A stretch of DNA of 48,212 nt from a bacterium (GCA_021163265.1 JAGGXC010000015.1:1-48212), one strand, 5' to 3'; shown: positions 1 to 8,554, counted from the first letter of the stretch. The notes: generated by a model from the sequence alone, not told the origin. Made by a program: numbers and translations.

Positions 1-15
1 AATTAAAATTAATCA

Positions 16-1077
16 ATGTTTTTTGATTTCTTTAAAGTAATTAAGAAAAACTTTCTTGGTGTAGATATAGGAATTTCTTCTATTAAAATAATTGAGCTTT
101 CTCGCTGGGGAAAAAAGATAGAAGTTGTAAATTATGGTCATGTTGCTTCCTCTGCTCTTTATCAGAAGCCCTATCAAGGGTTTGAGAGAGAGAGTAGTTT
201 TATGATTTCTTCTCCTGATGTTTCTAAGATAATTAAAGCAATCTTGAAAGAGGCAGGAATTAAGACAAAAGAAGCTGTTTTTTCTATCCCTGATTTTTCT
301 ACCTTTTTTACCAGTTTTACTCTCCCTCCTATGTCTCGCGAAGAGATTCCGGATGCGGTCAAGTTTGAGGCGAGGCGTCATATTCCGGTTCCTATTTCTG
401 AGGTTGTTTTGGATTGGTTTCTTTTGGGAGGAGAAACAGGCAAAAAAGGTACTCCTTTAGAAGTTCTTCTTGTGGCTGTGCCTCAAGATACAATTAAGAG
501 TTATCAAGAAATTGCAAGCAATTCGTCTCTTGAATTAAAATATCTAGAGGCAGAAGGATTCAGTTTAGCTCGTGCTCTGGTAAGGGAAAAAAAGGATACT
601 GTTTGTCTTGTAGATCTTGGAGCACAAAGTACATCAATTACAGTGGTAGAAGAGGGAAAAATTCAGATCAGTTACAGCTCTGATGTTTCAGGTAATGATT
701 TCACTCACGCTATAAGTAGATCTCTCTCTGTTGATTTTAAAAAAGCGGAAGAAATGAAAAAGATTTACGGGATTGTTTCTAGTGATACAAAAACAATATT
801 GCTCCCTCTGGTTAATTTAATTATAATAGAAATAGAAAAAATTTTTAGATCGTTTGAAAAAGCAGACAAAAGAATAGGAAAGATAATCTTAGCAGGTGGT
901 TCAGCGCTTTTACCTGGCCTTCAAGATTATCTTTCCTCATATTTTAAAAGGCCGGTTCAAATAGCTAATCCTTTTTATAAATTTATCTATCCTTCGTTGC
1001 TTGAAAAAAGAATGAGAGAATTAGGTCCTTCTTTTGCGATCGCTGTGGGAGCAGCTATGCGCGGACTTGAAAAATAA
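16..1077 (+). CDS. pilM: Type IV pilus assembly ATPase-like protein PilM
   Basis: This 353-residue protein is an actin-like cytoplasmic member of the type IV pilus alignment complex, which recruits PilN to the inner face of the membrane. The ATP-binding signature is visible near the N-terminus (GVDIGISSIKIIEL). A second phosphate-binding segment lies near residue 200 (VDLGAQSTSITVVEEG), and an adenosine-binding glycine motif (ILAGGSALLPGL) lies near residue 295. The length is usual for PilM. The ATG start is preceded by only 15 bases of window and no Shine-Dalgarno sequence. It is the first gene of the pilus locus, with the PilN-like gene beginning 5 bases after its stop. Identification is firm from motifs plus gene order. 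Confidence 0.93.
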   Translation: MFFDFFKVIKKNFLGVDIGISSIKIIELSRWGKKIEVVNYGHVASSALYQKPYQGFERESSFMISSPDVSKIIKAILKEAGIKTKEAVFSIPDFSTFFTSFTLPPMSREEIPDAVKFEARRHIPVPISEVVLDWFLLGGETGKKGTPLEVLLVAVPQDTIKSYQEIASNSSLELKYLEAEGFSLARALVREKKDTVCLVDLGAQSTSITVVEEGKIQISYSSDVSGNDFTHAISRSLSVDFKKAEEMKKIYGIVSSDTKTILLPLVNLIIIEIEKIFRSFEKADKRIGKIILAGGSALLPGLQDYLSSYFKRPVQIANPFYKFIYPSLLEKRMRELGPSFAIAVGAAMRGLEK

Positions 1078-1082
1078 ATTAT

Positions 1083-1604
1083 ATGGTCGAACTTGCACCA
1101 AAACCTAAGCCAAAAACAAACTTAGCATCTAAAGCCTTATTTTGTATATCGCTTGTTTTGCTAATTGCTACATTAGGACTTCTTGTATTTCTGCATTTTT
1201 ATTTAGTTCCTGTCAAAGAAAAAGAAATGCAGAGCCTTCAAGATAAATTAACTCAGCAGCAAACTCCGTTAAAGAAATTAGAAAAGGAGCTTTCCGAAGA
1301 ACAAGCAAGAATTAATACTCTCTCTTTGTTGATTAATTATCGCAAAAAAGCTACACCATTTTTGGCGGCTGTGGAACAAAGCACTCATAAAAACATTAAG
1401 TGGAATTCGCTTCAGGTAGATACTGAAAAAGGAAGTCTTTCTTTAAGTGGTCAGGCAATAGATCTACCTTCCCTAACCCAGGAGCTTATGTATTTAAATA
1501 GAAGTTCTAATTTTTCGCAGGTTGAGCTGAGCAATATTGCTATAAAAGAAGGATTGGTGAGCTTTAAGCTAAGTCTTCAAGTGGCTCCTAATTTATTTAA
1601 ATAG
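1083..1604 (+). CDS. pilN: PilN-like type IV pilus assembly membrane protein
   Basis: This 173-residue bitopic protein is probably the PilN component that links cytoplasmic PilM to PilO outside the membrane. It has a short N-terminal tail, one transmembrane helix at about residues 18-42, a charged heptad-like coiled-coil stretch at about 45-82, and a small C-terminal alpha/beta domain of the fimbrial-assembly (PilN) type. The N-terminal tail lacks an obvious copy of the PilM-binding INLLP-type motif of proteobacterial PilN, so the assignment rests on topology and its place between pilM and pilO. It starts 5 bases after pilM, so the two are surely co-transcribed. Confidence 0.78.
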   Translation: MVELAPKPKPKTNLASKALFCISLVLLIATLGLLVFLHFYLVPVKEKEMQSLQDKLTQQQTPLKKLEKELSEEQARINTLSLLINYRKKATPFLAAVEQSTHKNIKWNSLQVDTEKGSLSLSGQAIDLPSLTQELMYLNRSSNFSQVELSNIAIKEGLVSFKLSLQVAPNLFK

Positions 1605-1614
1605 AATTTACAAT

Positions 1615-2160
1615 ATGCGTGTTTATCTCAGCATAATATTTTTAATCTCCGTTGTTTTTATAGGATATTTTCTTGTGTGGCCTGAGTATCAAAAAATAAC
1701 AGTGATTCAGTCAAATATTGAGGGATTGAATATGAGGATAAGTCAAAATGAAGAGTATTTGGAGAGTTTAAGAAACTTAAAGGACAAATTAGAAAACTAC
1801 AAAGAAGAACTATCAATGTTAGATGTTATCTTGCCTAAAGAGTTTTATCTTCCCCACTTATTTTACGGCATTCAGGAGATGGTACAAGAACACAACTTGA
1901 CTTTGGATAGTATTGGCGGAAATTATGGGACATTTGAGAAATCTCCGGATATTCAGAAAGTAAGACTATCAATTGGAATTAGTGGTAGATACAGAGATTT
2001 TAAAAATTTTCTTGATTCTCTTCAACACTCAAGACGTTTTTTTAGTATAGAGAAAATATCGATCACTCCAACTCAAGAAGGTCCATTTCATTTTTCTCTT
2101 GAAATTAACACTTTCTTTTATCAGAAGGCAAGTCCTAGAAAAAAAGATTTATCAAGATAA
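1615..2160 (+). CDS. pilO: Type IV pilus assembly protein PilO
   Basis: This 181-residue inner-membrane protein is the usual partner of PilN in the pilus alignment subcomplex. The N-terminal helix at about residues 3-22 is hydrophobic. Residues 25-68 form a charged coiled coil, and the remainder is the small ferredoxin-like PilO domain, with the family-typical segment leading into a YRDFKNFLDSL-type helix at about residues 122-136. Length and arrangement are typical. It lies 10 bases after the PilN-like gene and 12 before the next small gene. The start is an ATG without a Shine-Dalgarno sequence. Confidence 0.85.
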   Translation: MRVYLSIIFLISVVFIGYFLVWPEYQKITVIQSNIEGLNMRISQNEEYLESLRNLKDKLENYKEELSMLDVILPKEFYLPHLFYGIQEMVQEHNLTLDSIGGNYGTFEKSPDIQKVRLSIGISGRYRDFKNFLDSLQHSRRFFSIEKISITPTQEGPFHFSLEINTFFYQKASPRKKDLSR

Positions 2161-2172
2161 TTACATAATTCT

Positions 2173-2520
2173 ATGGCAATTACAATTGTTGAACAGAGAA
2201 AAACTCAGAAACATTTAGTTATTGTGCTTGGTATTGCACTTGCAGGAATTTTATTTATCCTTCTTGCTAAATTTGTAAAGATTGAAGAAATTCCTGTTCC
2301 TTCTCTTCCTTCTCCCCGTCTTCCCAAGATTGAGATTAATTTCGATGTTTTAGAAAATCCTACATTGAAAGAGTTGACGGAACCATTTCCTGAACTTCCT
2401 TCTTTGTCTTCTGTGGATATAGATCAATGCTTTGGACGAGAAAATCCTTTTCAGGAGATGGGATGGGGAGAATTTAGAGAGATGTATAGTTCTGGTGAAG
2501 AAGGAGAGATTAATGAATAA
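2173..2520 (+). CDS. Small single-pass membrane protein at the PilP position
   Basis: This 115-residue protein has one transmembrane helix at about residues 15-34, followed by a proline-rich extracytoplasmic segment (about 40-85) and an acidic tail. It occupies the place where pilP lies in Gram-negative pil operons. Near residue 89 it carries GRENPF, which resembles the GR-x-DPF motif of PilP proteins. It has no lipobox and no room for the folded PilP beta domain, and no pilQ secretin gene follows. It could therefore be a reduced PilP-like linker suited to a single-membrane envelope, or an unrelated pilus accessory protein. The function is inferred only from motif and position. Confidence 0.6.
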   Translation: MAITIVEQRKTQKHLVIVLGIALAGILFILLAKFVKIEEIPVPSLPSPRLPKIEINFDVLENPTLKELTEPFPELPSLSSVDIDQCFGRENPFQEMGWGEFREMYSSGEEGEINE

Positions 2521-2591
2521 TAGGAGTAAGCTAGGATAATTTTGAAAAGAAGAGATTTATATTCTTTGTGTAATAACTAATTTTTTGTGAA

Positions 2592-4319
2592 ATGGCTACG
2601 CTACTTGATCAATTAGTTCAAAAAGGGCTTTTGGATAAAAAGAAGGCAGCTTCTTTGGAATATGAGATTAAAACTTCTGGCCAAAGAGAAGAAGAAGTTA
2701 TATTAAAGCACAAAATTGTTTCGGAAATAGAACTTTTTAACTTAAAAAGTGAAAGTCTAAAGATTCCCTTAAAACAGCCTTCTTTAGATAATATTTCTCC
2801 CGATGTTCTGAAGGCAATTCCTGAAGATTCTGCTACTTTTTATAAAATGATTCCTTTGGCAAAAAAAGGAAAACTTTTAGAAGTAGGAATGGTTTATCCG
2901 GAAGATCTTAAGTCTCAAGAAGCTCTGAAGTTTCTTGCGAGAAGGCAAGGTATAGATTACAAAATTTTTCTTGTGACTCCCACTTTTTATAATCAAGTTC
3001 TTCAGAAATACAGGACTTTAAGAAGAGAAGTAGGGAAGGCTCTTGAAGAATTAGAGACAGAGATTAAACCTGAAGAAACAAAAAAAGCTGTTTCAGAGAC
3101 AGAATTAAAAAGATTAGTGGAGGAGGCTCCTATTGCTAAGATAGTGGCAGTGATATTGAGACATGCTGTAGAAGGAGAGGCATCTGATATTCATATAGAG
3201 CCTACGAGGGAGAAAATAAGAGTAAGGTTTAGGTTAGATGGGGTGCTTCATTCTTCCATCTTTTTGCCTTTAAGAATTCACCCAGCAATCGTGGCGCGGA
3301 TTAAAATTCTTTCTCGTCTCAAGTTAGATGAGAGCCGAGTTCCTCAAGATGGTCGTTTTTCTATTCAAGTAGGAGACAATATCATTGACTTTCGTGTTTC
3401 AACCTTTCCTACCAACGAAGGCGAGAAAGTAGCAATAAGAGTATTAGATCCAAGAAAAGGTATGAAAACTCTTCATGAATTAGGTTTTCGTAAAGAAAGC
3501 CTCGCCATTATAGAAGAAGCGATTAAAAAGCCTTATGGTGCTATTTTAGCAACAGGACCTACTGGTTGTGGTAAGACAACTACTCTTTATGCAATCCTAC
3601 GGAAATTAAATAAGGAAGGAGTAAATATTGTCACTTTAGAAGATCCTATAGAATATTATATAGAAGGAATCAATCAGTCTCAGATAAGGCCGGAGATTGG
3701 CTATACTTTTGCTTCTGGATTGAGGACAGTGGTAAGACAAGACCCTGATATTATTATGGTAGGAGAGATTCGTGATTCAGAAACTGCTTCTCTTGCTACT
3801 CACGCTGCTCTTACAGGACATCTTGTTTTGTCTACTCTGCATACCAACAGTTCAGTAGGGGTTGTGCCACGATTAATAGATTTGGGAGTAGAAAGATATT
3901 TAGTTCCTTCTACTTTAAATATAGCTATAGCTCAAAGGCTGGTGAGGAAACTTTGTCCTTATTGTAAAAAGAAGATAGAAGCAAAAGGAGAGGTGAAAAA
4001 GTTGATAATGAAAGAGATTAACAATCTTCCTGGATATCTCAGAAAAGAATATAAGAAGAAAAATTCGTTCTTTATTTACAAACCGCAAGGATGTCAGAAG
4101 TGTCGTCAAGAAGGATATATTGGTAGAGTAGCAGTAGCTGAAGTCTTAAAAATGACCGAAAGGCTGTCGGAAATTATATTAACAAATCCATCTGAAGGTC
4201 AGATTGCCAAAGAAGCTCAGCGCCAAGGCATGATTACAATGCGTCAAGATGGTATTCTTAAAGTTTTGGAGGGAGTAACTTCAATAGAAGAAGTACTTAG
4301 AGTAACAGCAGAAGTTTAA
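2592..4319 (+). CDS. pilB: Type IV pilus extension ATPase PilB
   Basis: This 575-residue cytoplasmic hexameric ATPase powers pilus extension. An N-terminal GspE/MshEN-type domain covers about residues 1-150. The Walker A motif GPTGCGKTTT begins near residue 322, followed by the Asp box, the Walker B region (DPDIIMVGEIRD) and the His box (TGHLVLSTLHTNS). The family's tetracysteine zinc site is present as CPYC near residue 455 and CQKC near residue 501. The long N-terminal domain and zinc site separate it from PilT. It starts 71 bases after the previous gene with no clear ribosome binding site, and the receiver-domain gene follows closely. Confidence 0.95.
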   Translation: MATLLDQLVQKGLLDKKKAASLEYEIKTSGQREEEVILKHKIVSEIELFNLKSESLKIPLKQPSLDNISPDVLKAIPEDSATFYKMIPLAKKGKLLEVGMVYPEDLKSQEALKFLARRQGIDYKIFLVTPTFYNQVLQKYRTLRREVGKALEELETEIKPEETKKAVSETELKRLVEEAPIAKIVAVILRHAVEGEASDIHIEPTREKIRVRFRLDGVLHSSIFLPLRIHPAIVARIKILSRLKLDESRVPQDGRFSIQVGDNIIDFRVSTFPTNEGEKVAIRVLDPRKGMKTLHELGFRKESLAIIEEAIKKPYGAILATGPTGCGKTTTLYAILRKLNKEGVNIVTLEDPIEYYIEGINQSQIRPEIGYTFASGLRTVVRQDPDIIMVGEIRDSETASLATHAALTGHLVLSTLHTNSSVGVVPRLIDLGVERYLVPSTLNIAIAQRLVRKLCPYCKKKIEAKGEVKKLIMKEINNLPGYLRKEYKKKNSFFIYKPQGCQKCRQEGYIGRVAVAEVLKMTERLSEIILTNPSEGQIAKEAQRQGMITMRQDGILKVLEGVTSIEEVLRVTAEV

Positions 4320-4336
4320 TTATGATGATATAAATT

Positions 4337-4720
4337 ATGAAAAAGATACTCCTTGTTGAAGATGATCCATTTCTTATAGATATATATAAAACAAAATTAA
4401 AACAAGAGGGATTTCAAGTAGAAGTGGCAAAAGATGGAGAGAGCGCTCTTAATTTGTTAGAAGAAAAGTCTCCGGATTTGTTGTTGCTCGATATAGTGAT
4501 ACCTCATGTAGATGGATGGGAAATTTTAAAATGGATAAGATCAAAAGAAAAGTTTAAGAATCTGAAAGTTATTGTTCTCTCTAATTTAGGGCAAAAAGAA
4601 GAAGTCAAAAAAGGGATGGAATTGGGGGCTACTAAATATCTTATTAAGGCTCACTATACGCCGACTGAAATAGTAAAAGAAATAAAAAAGGTATTGAAGG
4701 AAAATAACAATCAGAAATAA
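4337..4720 (+). CDS. Single-domain response regulator (CheY/PilG-like)
   Basis: This 127-residue stand-alone receiver domain has no output domain. The acidic pocket is E8-D9-D10, the phosphoacceptor is D52 (in LLLLDIVIPHVDGW), the switch hydroxyl is S82, and the conserved lysine is K104. All key residues are intact, so it should be phosphorylatable by a histidine kinase, but none is encoded in this window. It lies between the extension ATPase pilB (17 bases upstream) and the retraction ATPase pilT (12 bases downstream). This placement suggests it modulates pilus motor activity by protein contact, as PilG or CheY do. That role is inferred from context. Confidence 0.9.
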   Translation: MKKILLVEDDPFLIDIYKTKLKQEGFQVEVAKDGESALNLLEEKSPDLLLLDIVIPHVDGWEILKWIRSKEKFKNLKVIVLSNLGQKEEVKKGMELGATKYLIKAHYTPTEIVKEIKKVLKENNNQK

Positions 4721-4732
4721 AATAATAAAAAT

Positions 4733-5818
4733 ATGTCTTCCTCTAAAGAAGAATATTACAAAGATCTCATTGCTGAGCTTTTGTTGCTTACTATTAAAGC
4801 TCAGGCTTCAGATCTTCATCTTTCTCCTACTCATCCACCGATGCTAAGGATAGCAGGTCAGTTATCTCCTTTACTTAAGAAAAGAAAGCTCAAGCCAGAA
4901 GATACTCAAGGTCTTGCTTTTGCTTTGATGACAGAAGGAGAGAAAGAAAGATTTTTGAAGAAAAAAGATATTGATTTTTCTTATGATTTTGAAGGCCAAG
5001 CTCGCTTTAGAGTGAATATATTTCAGCAAGCTAGAGGAATTAGTGTGGCATTACGTCTAATTCCTAACAAAATTAGAACTATAGAGGAGCTTAATTTGCC
5101 TCCTGTTTTACATCAGTTCACAACTCCTACTCAGGGGTTTGTTTTGATTACCGGCCCCAGTAGTCATGGGAAATCTACTACGATGGCAGCTTTGATTGAT
5201 GAGATAAATCATACCCGTACTGATCACATAATTACTATTGAAGATCCTATTGAATATGTTTTTGAAGATGATAAATGTATTATTGATCAAAGAGAGGTTT
5301 ACCAGCATGCTTTAAGTTTTGCGCGTGCTCTTCGTGCTACATTCCGTCAGGATCCCGATGTGATTATGATAGGAGAAATGAGAGATCCTGAGACTATCTC
5401 TACCGCTATTACTGCTGCAGAAACCGGTCATTTGGTGTTTGCTACTCTCCATACTAATTCGGCTGCTCAAACTATTCACCGAATTATAGACAGCTTTCCT
5501 TCAAGTCAGCAGAATCAAGTAAGAAGTCAGCTGTCTGCTTCTTTGCTTGGAGTTATTTCTCAAAGATTGCTTCCTTGTTTGAAAGGAGGATTGATTCCTG
5601 CATGTGAAGTAATGTTTGCAACACCTGCTGTGGCCAGTTTGATTAGAGAAAATAAGATTCATGAATTGCCTTTAGTGATTGAGACATCGGCTGAGCAAGG
5701 AATGATTTCTTTAAATAAATCCCTTGCCGATTTAGTGAGAAGAGGAGAAGTTTCTGTGAAAAATGCTCTTAATTATTCTTTGGCTCCAAAAGAACTCAGA
5801 AGCTTAATTAGAAAATAG
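4733..5818 (+). CDS. pilT: Type IV pilus retraction ATPase PilT
   Basis: This 361-residue cytoplasmic ATPase depolymerises the pilus. It begins with the short PilT N-terminal domain (ASDLHLSP near residue 25). The Walker A loop is GPSSHGKSTT near residue 140; the usual family sequence is GPTGSGKSTT, so three loop residues differ while G, K and S are kept. The Asp box (ITIEDPIEYV), Walker B (DPDVIMIGEMRD) and His box (TGHLVFATLHTNS) follow. A VASLIRENKIHEL segment near residue 305 corresponds to the AIRNLIRE retraction motif of PilT. It sits between the receiver gene and pilC with tight spacing. Confidence 0.94.
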   Translation: MSSSKEEYYKDLIAELLLLTIKAQASDLHLSPTHPPMLRIAGQLSPLLKKRKLKPEDTQGLAFALMTEGEKERFLKKKDIDFSYDFEGQARFRVNIFQQARGISVALRLIPNKIRTIEELNLPPVLHQFTTPTQGFVLITGPSSHGKSTTMAALIDEINHTRTDHIITIEDPIEYVFEDDKCIIDQREVYQHALSFARALRATFRQDPDVIMIGEMRDPETISTAITAAETGHLVFATLHTNSAAQTIHRIIDSFPSSQQNQVRSQLSASLLGVISQRLLPCLKGGLIPACEVMFATPAVASLIRENKIHELPLVIETSAEQGMISLNKSLADLVRRGEVSVKNALNYSLAPKELRSLIRK

Positions 5819-5824
5819 TAGGGT

Positions 5825-7033
5825 ATGAAGTTTAATTATCAAGCAAGAACAAAAACAGGCCAAGTCCAGGTAGGAACGGTAGAAGCTGCTTCCAGGGAAG
5901 GAGCTTTGATGCTTCTTCAAAAACATGATTTGTATGTTACTAAACTAGAATCGGCCGAAGAAGTTCCTTTTTATGCAAGAAAACTGGAACTGAAAAGAAT
6001 TACCAAAAGTGATTTAGTAATGTTTTCGCGTCAGCTTTCTATAATGTTTGAATCAAAAGTTCCGTTGATTGAGTCATTGCGGACTTTGGCTGAACAGCAG
6101 ACTAGTTCTCGGTTCAAAGAAATACTTTTAGATATCTCAGAGAAAGTAGAAGGAGGAATTCCTTTTTCTCAAGCCCTTTCCGCATACCCTAACTTATTTG
6201 ACCCTTTTTTTGTGAATATGGTCAGATCTGGAGAAGCTTCTGGAAAGCTTTCCGAAACGCTGTCTTATCTTGCCGATCATATAGAAAGAGAGTATGAGCT
6301 TACATCAAAGATAAGAGGAGCAATGATTTACCCTATTATAATTATTACAATGATGTTGTTTATCGGAATCTTGATGTCAATATATGCTCTCCCTGGGCTT
6401 CTTGAGCTTCTTCAAGAAACACACCAAGAATTACCCTTTTTTACGCGAATAATTATTGCTGTAATCAATTTTGTTAAAAGCTGGATGGGCGTTGCTACAT
6501 TTATAGGATTTATAGTGGCAGTTGCCCTTTTGTTTAAATATACAAAAACCAGCGAAGGAAAGGATAGACTAGATAGGCTTTTGCTTAAGATTCCAGTGAT
6601 TAATAGTTTTCTTAAGATGGTGTATGTTGCACGTTTTACCGAGAACCTTTCTACTTTAATTGCAGGGGGTTTGCCGATTGCAAAAGCTTTAATAATCACA
6701 GGGAGTGTAGTAGGTAATGTGCGTTATCAAGAGGCTCTTGAAAAGGTCACAGAAGAGGTGAGAAAAGGAGAAAAAATATCTTCCGGACTCAAAAAATTTC
6801 CTGATCTTTTTCCTCCTATCTTAACTACTATGGTTCTAGTAGGGGAAAAAACAGGAAGTTTAGATACAACTCTTTTGAATATAGTTAGATTCTATCGTAT
6901 GGAGATAGATCGGAGATTAAATAATCTTTTGAAAATAATTGAACCAGCGTTAATTTTGATCTTGGGGGTGGGCGTAGGAATATTTATTGCTTCTATTTTG
7001 CTTCCTCTTTATCAAGCAATTACCTCAATTTAG
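5825..7033 (+). CDS. pilC: Type IV pilus inner-membrane platform protein PilC
   Basis: This 402-residue polytopic membrane protein forms the platform on which PilB and PilT act to insert or remove pilins. Two T2SSF cytoplasmic helical domains are visible, at about residues 65-190 and 270-395, each carrying the family's conserved G-E-x-S/T-G element ([13 protein letters not shown] and [13 protein letters not shown]). Membrane helices lie at about 168-192, 217-240 and 372-395. Length and architecture are standard for PilC/GspF. It begins 6 bases after pilT and ends 92 bases before the pilin start, where a separate promoter can be seen. Confidence 0.95.
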   Translation: MKFNYQARTKTGQVQVGTVEAASREGALMLLQKHDLYVTKLESAEEVPFYARKLELKRITKSDLVMFSRQLSIMFESKVPLIESLRTLAEQQTSSRFKEILLDISEKVEGGIPFSQALSAYPNLFDPFFVNMVRSGEASGKLSETLSYLADHIEREYELTSKIRGAMIYPIIIITMMLFIGILMSIYALPGLLELLQETHQELPFFTRIIIAVINFVKSWMGVATFIGFIVAVALLFKYTKTSEGKDRLDRLLLKIPVINSFLKMVYVARFTENLSTLIAGGLPIAKALIITGSVVGNVRYQEALEKVTEEVRKGEKISSGLKKFPDLFPPILTTMVLVGEKTGSLDTTLLNIVRFYRMEIDRRLNNLLKIIEPALILILGVGVGIFIASILLPLYQAITSI

Positions 7034-7044
7034 TTTTCCACAAG

Positions 7045-7073
7045 TTGTCGCAAGGGATAAAAAATGATATTAT
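7045..7073 (+). promoter_or_regulatory. Candidate promoter of the major pilin gene
   Basis: A -35 element TTGTCG (7045-7050) and a -10 element TATTAT (7068-7073) are separated by exactly 17 bases, placing a start near 7080 and a leader of about 46 bases before the pilin ATG at 7126. Together with the terminator at 7626-7661, this would let the pilin be transcribed separately, and probably more strongly, than the assembly genes. It was found by consensus matching only. Confidence 0.5.
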
Positions 7074-7125
7074 TAAAAACAAGAAAAACAACAATAAAGG
7101 TCGTTTTTTTAAAAAGATAATATCT

Positions 7126-7575
7126 ATGAACAAGAAAAATAAAAAAGGTTTTACATTAATTGAGTTATTGGTAGTAATTGCTATTATTGGGATTCTTGCC
7201 TCAATTGTTTTAGTAGCTTTAGGTTCGGCAAGACAAAAAGCAAGAGATGCTAGAAGGAAATCTGATATTCGTCAGATTTCTTTAGCCCAAGAGATGTATT
7301 ATGATGAACATCAGCACTATGCTACATCTGCGGGTCCTAATGTTCCTGCAAGTATCGGTACTTACTTAGATCCTGTGCCGGATGATCCTCTGGAAACTCA
7401 AGGTATACATTATAGATGGATTAATAATAGTACTGATCCTAGTAGATATTGTGTATGTGCGCACTTAGAAGCAAGTGGTGGTGGTTGTTTCGTGGCATCT
7501 TGGAAAGGAGTAAAAGCAAGTAGTACTTGTTCTAGTTGTTCGGATTTTACATCATTAGACGATTGTGATTTCTGA
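7126..7575 (+). CDS. pilA: Type IV major pilin (prepilin, PilA-like)
   Basis: This protein of about 149 residues starts at the ATG at 7126. An in-frame TTG at 7045 would add 27 unlikely residues and coincides with the -35 element. The class III leader MNKKNKKG is followed by [20 protein letters not shown], so PilD should cleave after the glycine, leaving Phe1 and Glu5. The hydrophobic helix leads into a [14 protein letters not shown] segment, and then a small globular domain with a C-terminal cluster of cysteines likely to form disulfides. Its own promoter and terminator bracket it, which fits an abundantly made subunit. It could be one of several pilins in the genome. Confidence 0.92.
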   Translation: MNKKNKKGFTLIELLVVIAIIGILASIVLVALGSARQKARDARRKSDIRQISLAQEMYYDEHQHYATSAGPNVPASIGTYLDPVPDDPLETQGIHYRWINNSTDPSRYCVCAHLEASGGGCFVASWKGVKASSTCSSCSDFTSLDDCDF

Positions 7576-7625
7576 TGAATTTTACATTTAATCTGTAGGA
7601 TCTATAAGAAATGATGTAAATGATT

Positions 7626-7661
7626 AACCTCTCCTTCTCAATTCAAAAGGAGAGGTTTTTT
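7626..7661 (+). terminator. Rho-independent terminator after the pilin gene
   Basis: An 11-base perfect stem (AACCTCTCCTT at 7626-7636 with AAGGAGAGGTT at 7647-7657) encloses a 10-base loop and runs into six T residues (7656-7661). It is 50 bases past the pilin stop and is the clearest terminator in the pilus locus. Downstream genes need read-through or another promoter. Confidence 0.85.
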
Positions 7662-7691
7662 GGTACACTAGTTTATTTATCCACGTTCTTT

Positions 7692-7716
7692 TTACTCAAC
7701 TCCGGATGTTGAGTAA
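7692..7716 (+). promoter_or_regulatory. Leader hairpin just before the prepilin peptidase gene
   Basis: A perfect 9-base stem (TTACTCAAC at 7692-7700, GTTGAGTAA at 7708-7716) has a 7-base loop and ends 10 bases before the GTG at 7727. A partial third copy (TTGAGTA at 7720-7726) touches the start codon and could compete for pairing with the TACTCAA arm. There is no T-run, so it is not a terminator. A role in translation of the next gene is inference. Confidence 0.45.
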
Positions 7717-7726
7717 TTATTGAGTA

Positions 7727-8536
7727 GTGGAAATGTTAATGTTTTATTTATTTATATTTTTATTGGGGCTTGCTGTCGGATCTTTTTTGAATTGTGTGAT
7801 TTACCGGCTTAACAGAGAAGAAAGTCTTTTAAAAGGACGTTCTTTCTGTCCTTATTGTCGTCATAAACTAGCATGGTTCGATCTAATTCCGGTTCTGAGT
7901 TTTTTGATACTTAGAGGAAAGTGTCGTTATTGTCATAAAAAGATTTCTTTGCAATACCCTCTGGTAGAACTTGCAACTGCCTTTCTGTTTCTTCTTTCCG
8001 TAGCTCATTTTGGATTGTCATTTGATTTGTTTTCTTTATTGAATATTTCTTTTATTTTTCTTTCCCTTTCCTTTTTGGTTATTATTTTCGCCTATGATCT
8101 TAAGCATTTTATTATCCCTGACAAAATAATCTATCCAGCAATTGTTTCTGCTTTCTTGTATCAAGTTTTTCTAGCAACAAGATTGAGCTCTAATATTGAA
8201 AGTGTTGATTCGATTTTAAGGGCAGTCTTTGCTGGTTTTTGTGCTGGAGGATTTTTTTTATTTATCTATCTTCTCTCGCAGGGAAAATGGATGGGTTTTG
8301 GCGATGTTAAATTAGCAGTATTTTTAGGGTTTTTGGTAAGCTGGCCTAACATTTTAGTTGCTCTCTTTTTTGCTTTCTTAATTGGTGCTATAATAGGAAT
8401 AATCCTAATTCTTTTTAGAAAAAGGAGTTTAAAATCCGAAGTTCCTTTTGCTCCTTTTCTGGTAGCGGGCACTCTTATTGCTTTGTTTTTGGGAACGAAA
8501 TTAATAGATATTTATATTTCTTTTTTCGTGTTTTGA
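7727..8536 (+). CDS. pilD: Prepilin peptidase / N-methyltransferase (PilD)
   Basis: This 269-residue polytopic membrane aspartyl protease cleaves and N-methylates prepilins. The N-terminal methyltransferase region holds the paired CxxC zinc motifs, C41/C44 (CPYC) and C66/C69 (CRYC). The two catalytic aspartates are D124 (FAYDLKH) and D193 in the signature GFGDVKLA. Seven or eight hydrophobic segments are apparent. Starts at GTG 7727, ATG 7733 or ATG 7739 are all possible, and none has a Shine-Dalgarno sequence. Its substrates are the pilin upstream and the minor pilins that follow within 18 bases. Confidence 0.95.
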   Translation: MEMLMFYLFIFLLGLAVGSFLNCVIYRLNREESLLKGRSFCPYCRHKLAWFDLIPVLSFLILRGKCRYCHKKISLQYPLVELATAFLFLLSVAHFGLSFDLFSLLNISFIFLSLSFLVIIFAYDLKHFIIPDKIIYPAIVSAFLYQVFLATRLSSNIESVDSILRAVFAGFCAGGFFLFIYLLSQGKWMGFGDVKLAVFLGFLVSWPNILVALFFAFLIGAIIGIILILFRKRSLKSEVPFAPFLVAGTLIALFLGTKLIDIYISFFVF

Positions 8537-8554
8537 ACCCTCTTCCTCTATTAT

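Noticed and set aside
7045-7125. TTG start giving a longer prepilin leader
   Set aside because: The ATG at 7126 gives a normal 8-residue class III leader, and the TTG coincides with the proposed -35 element.
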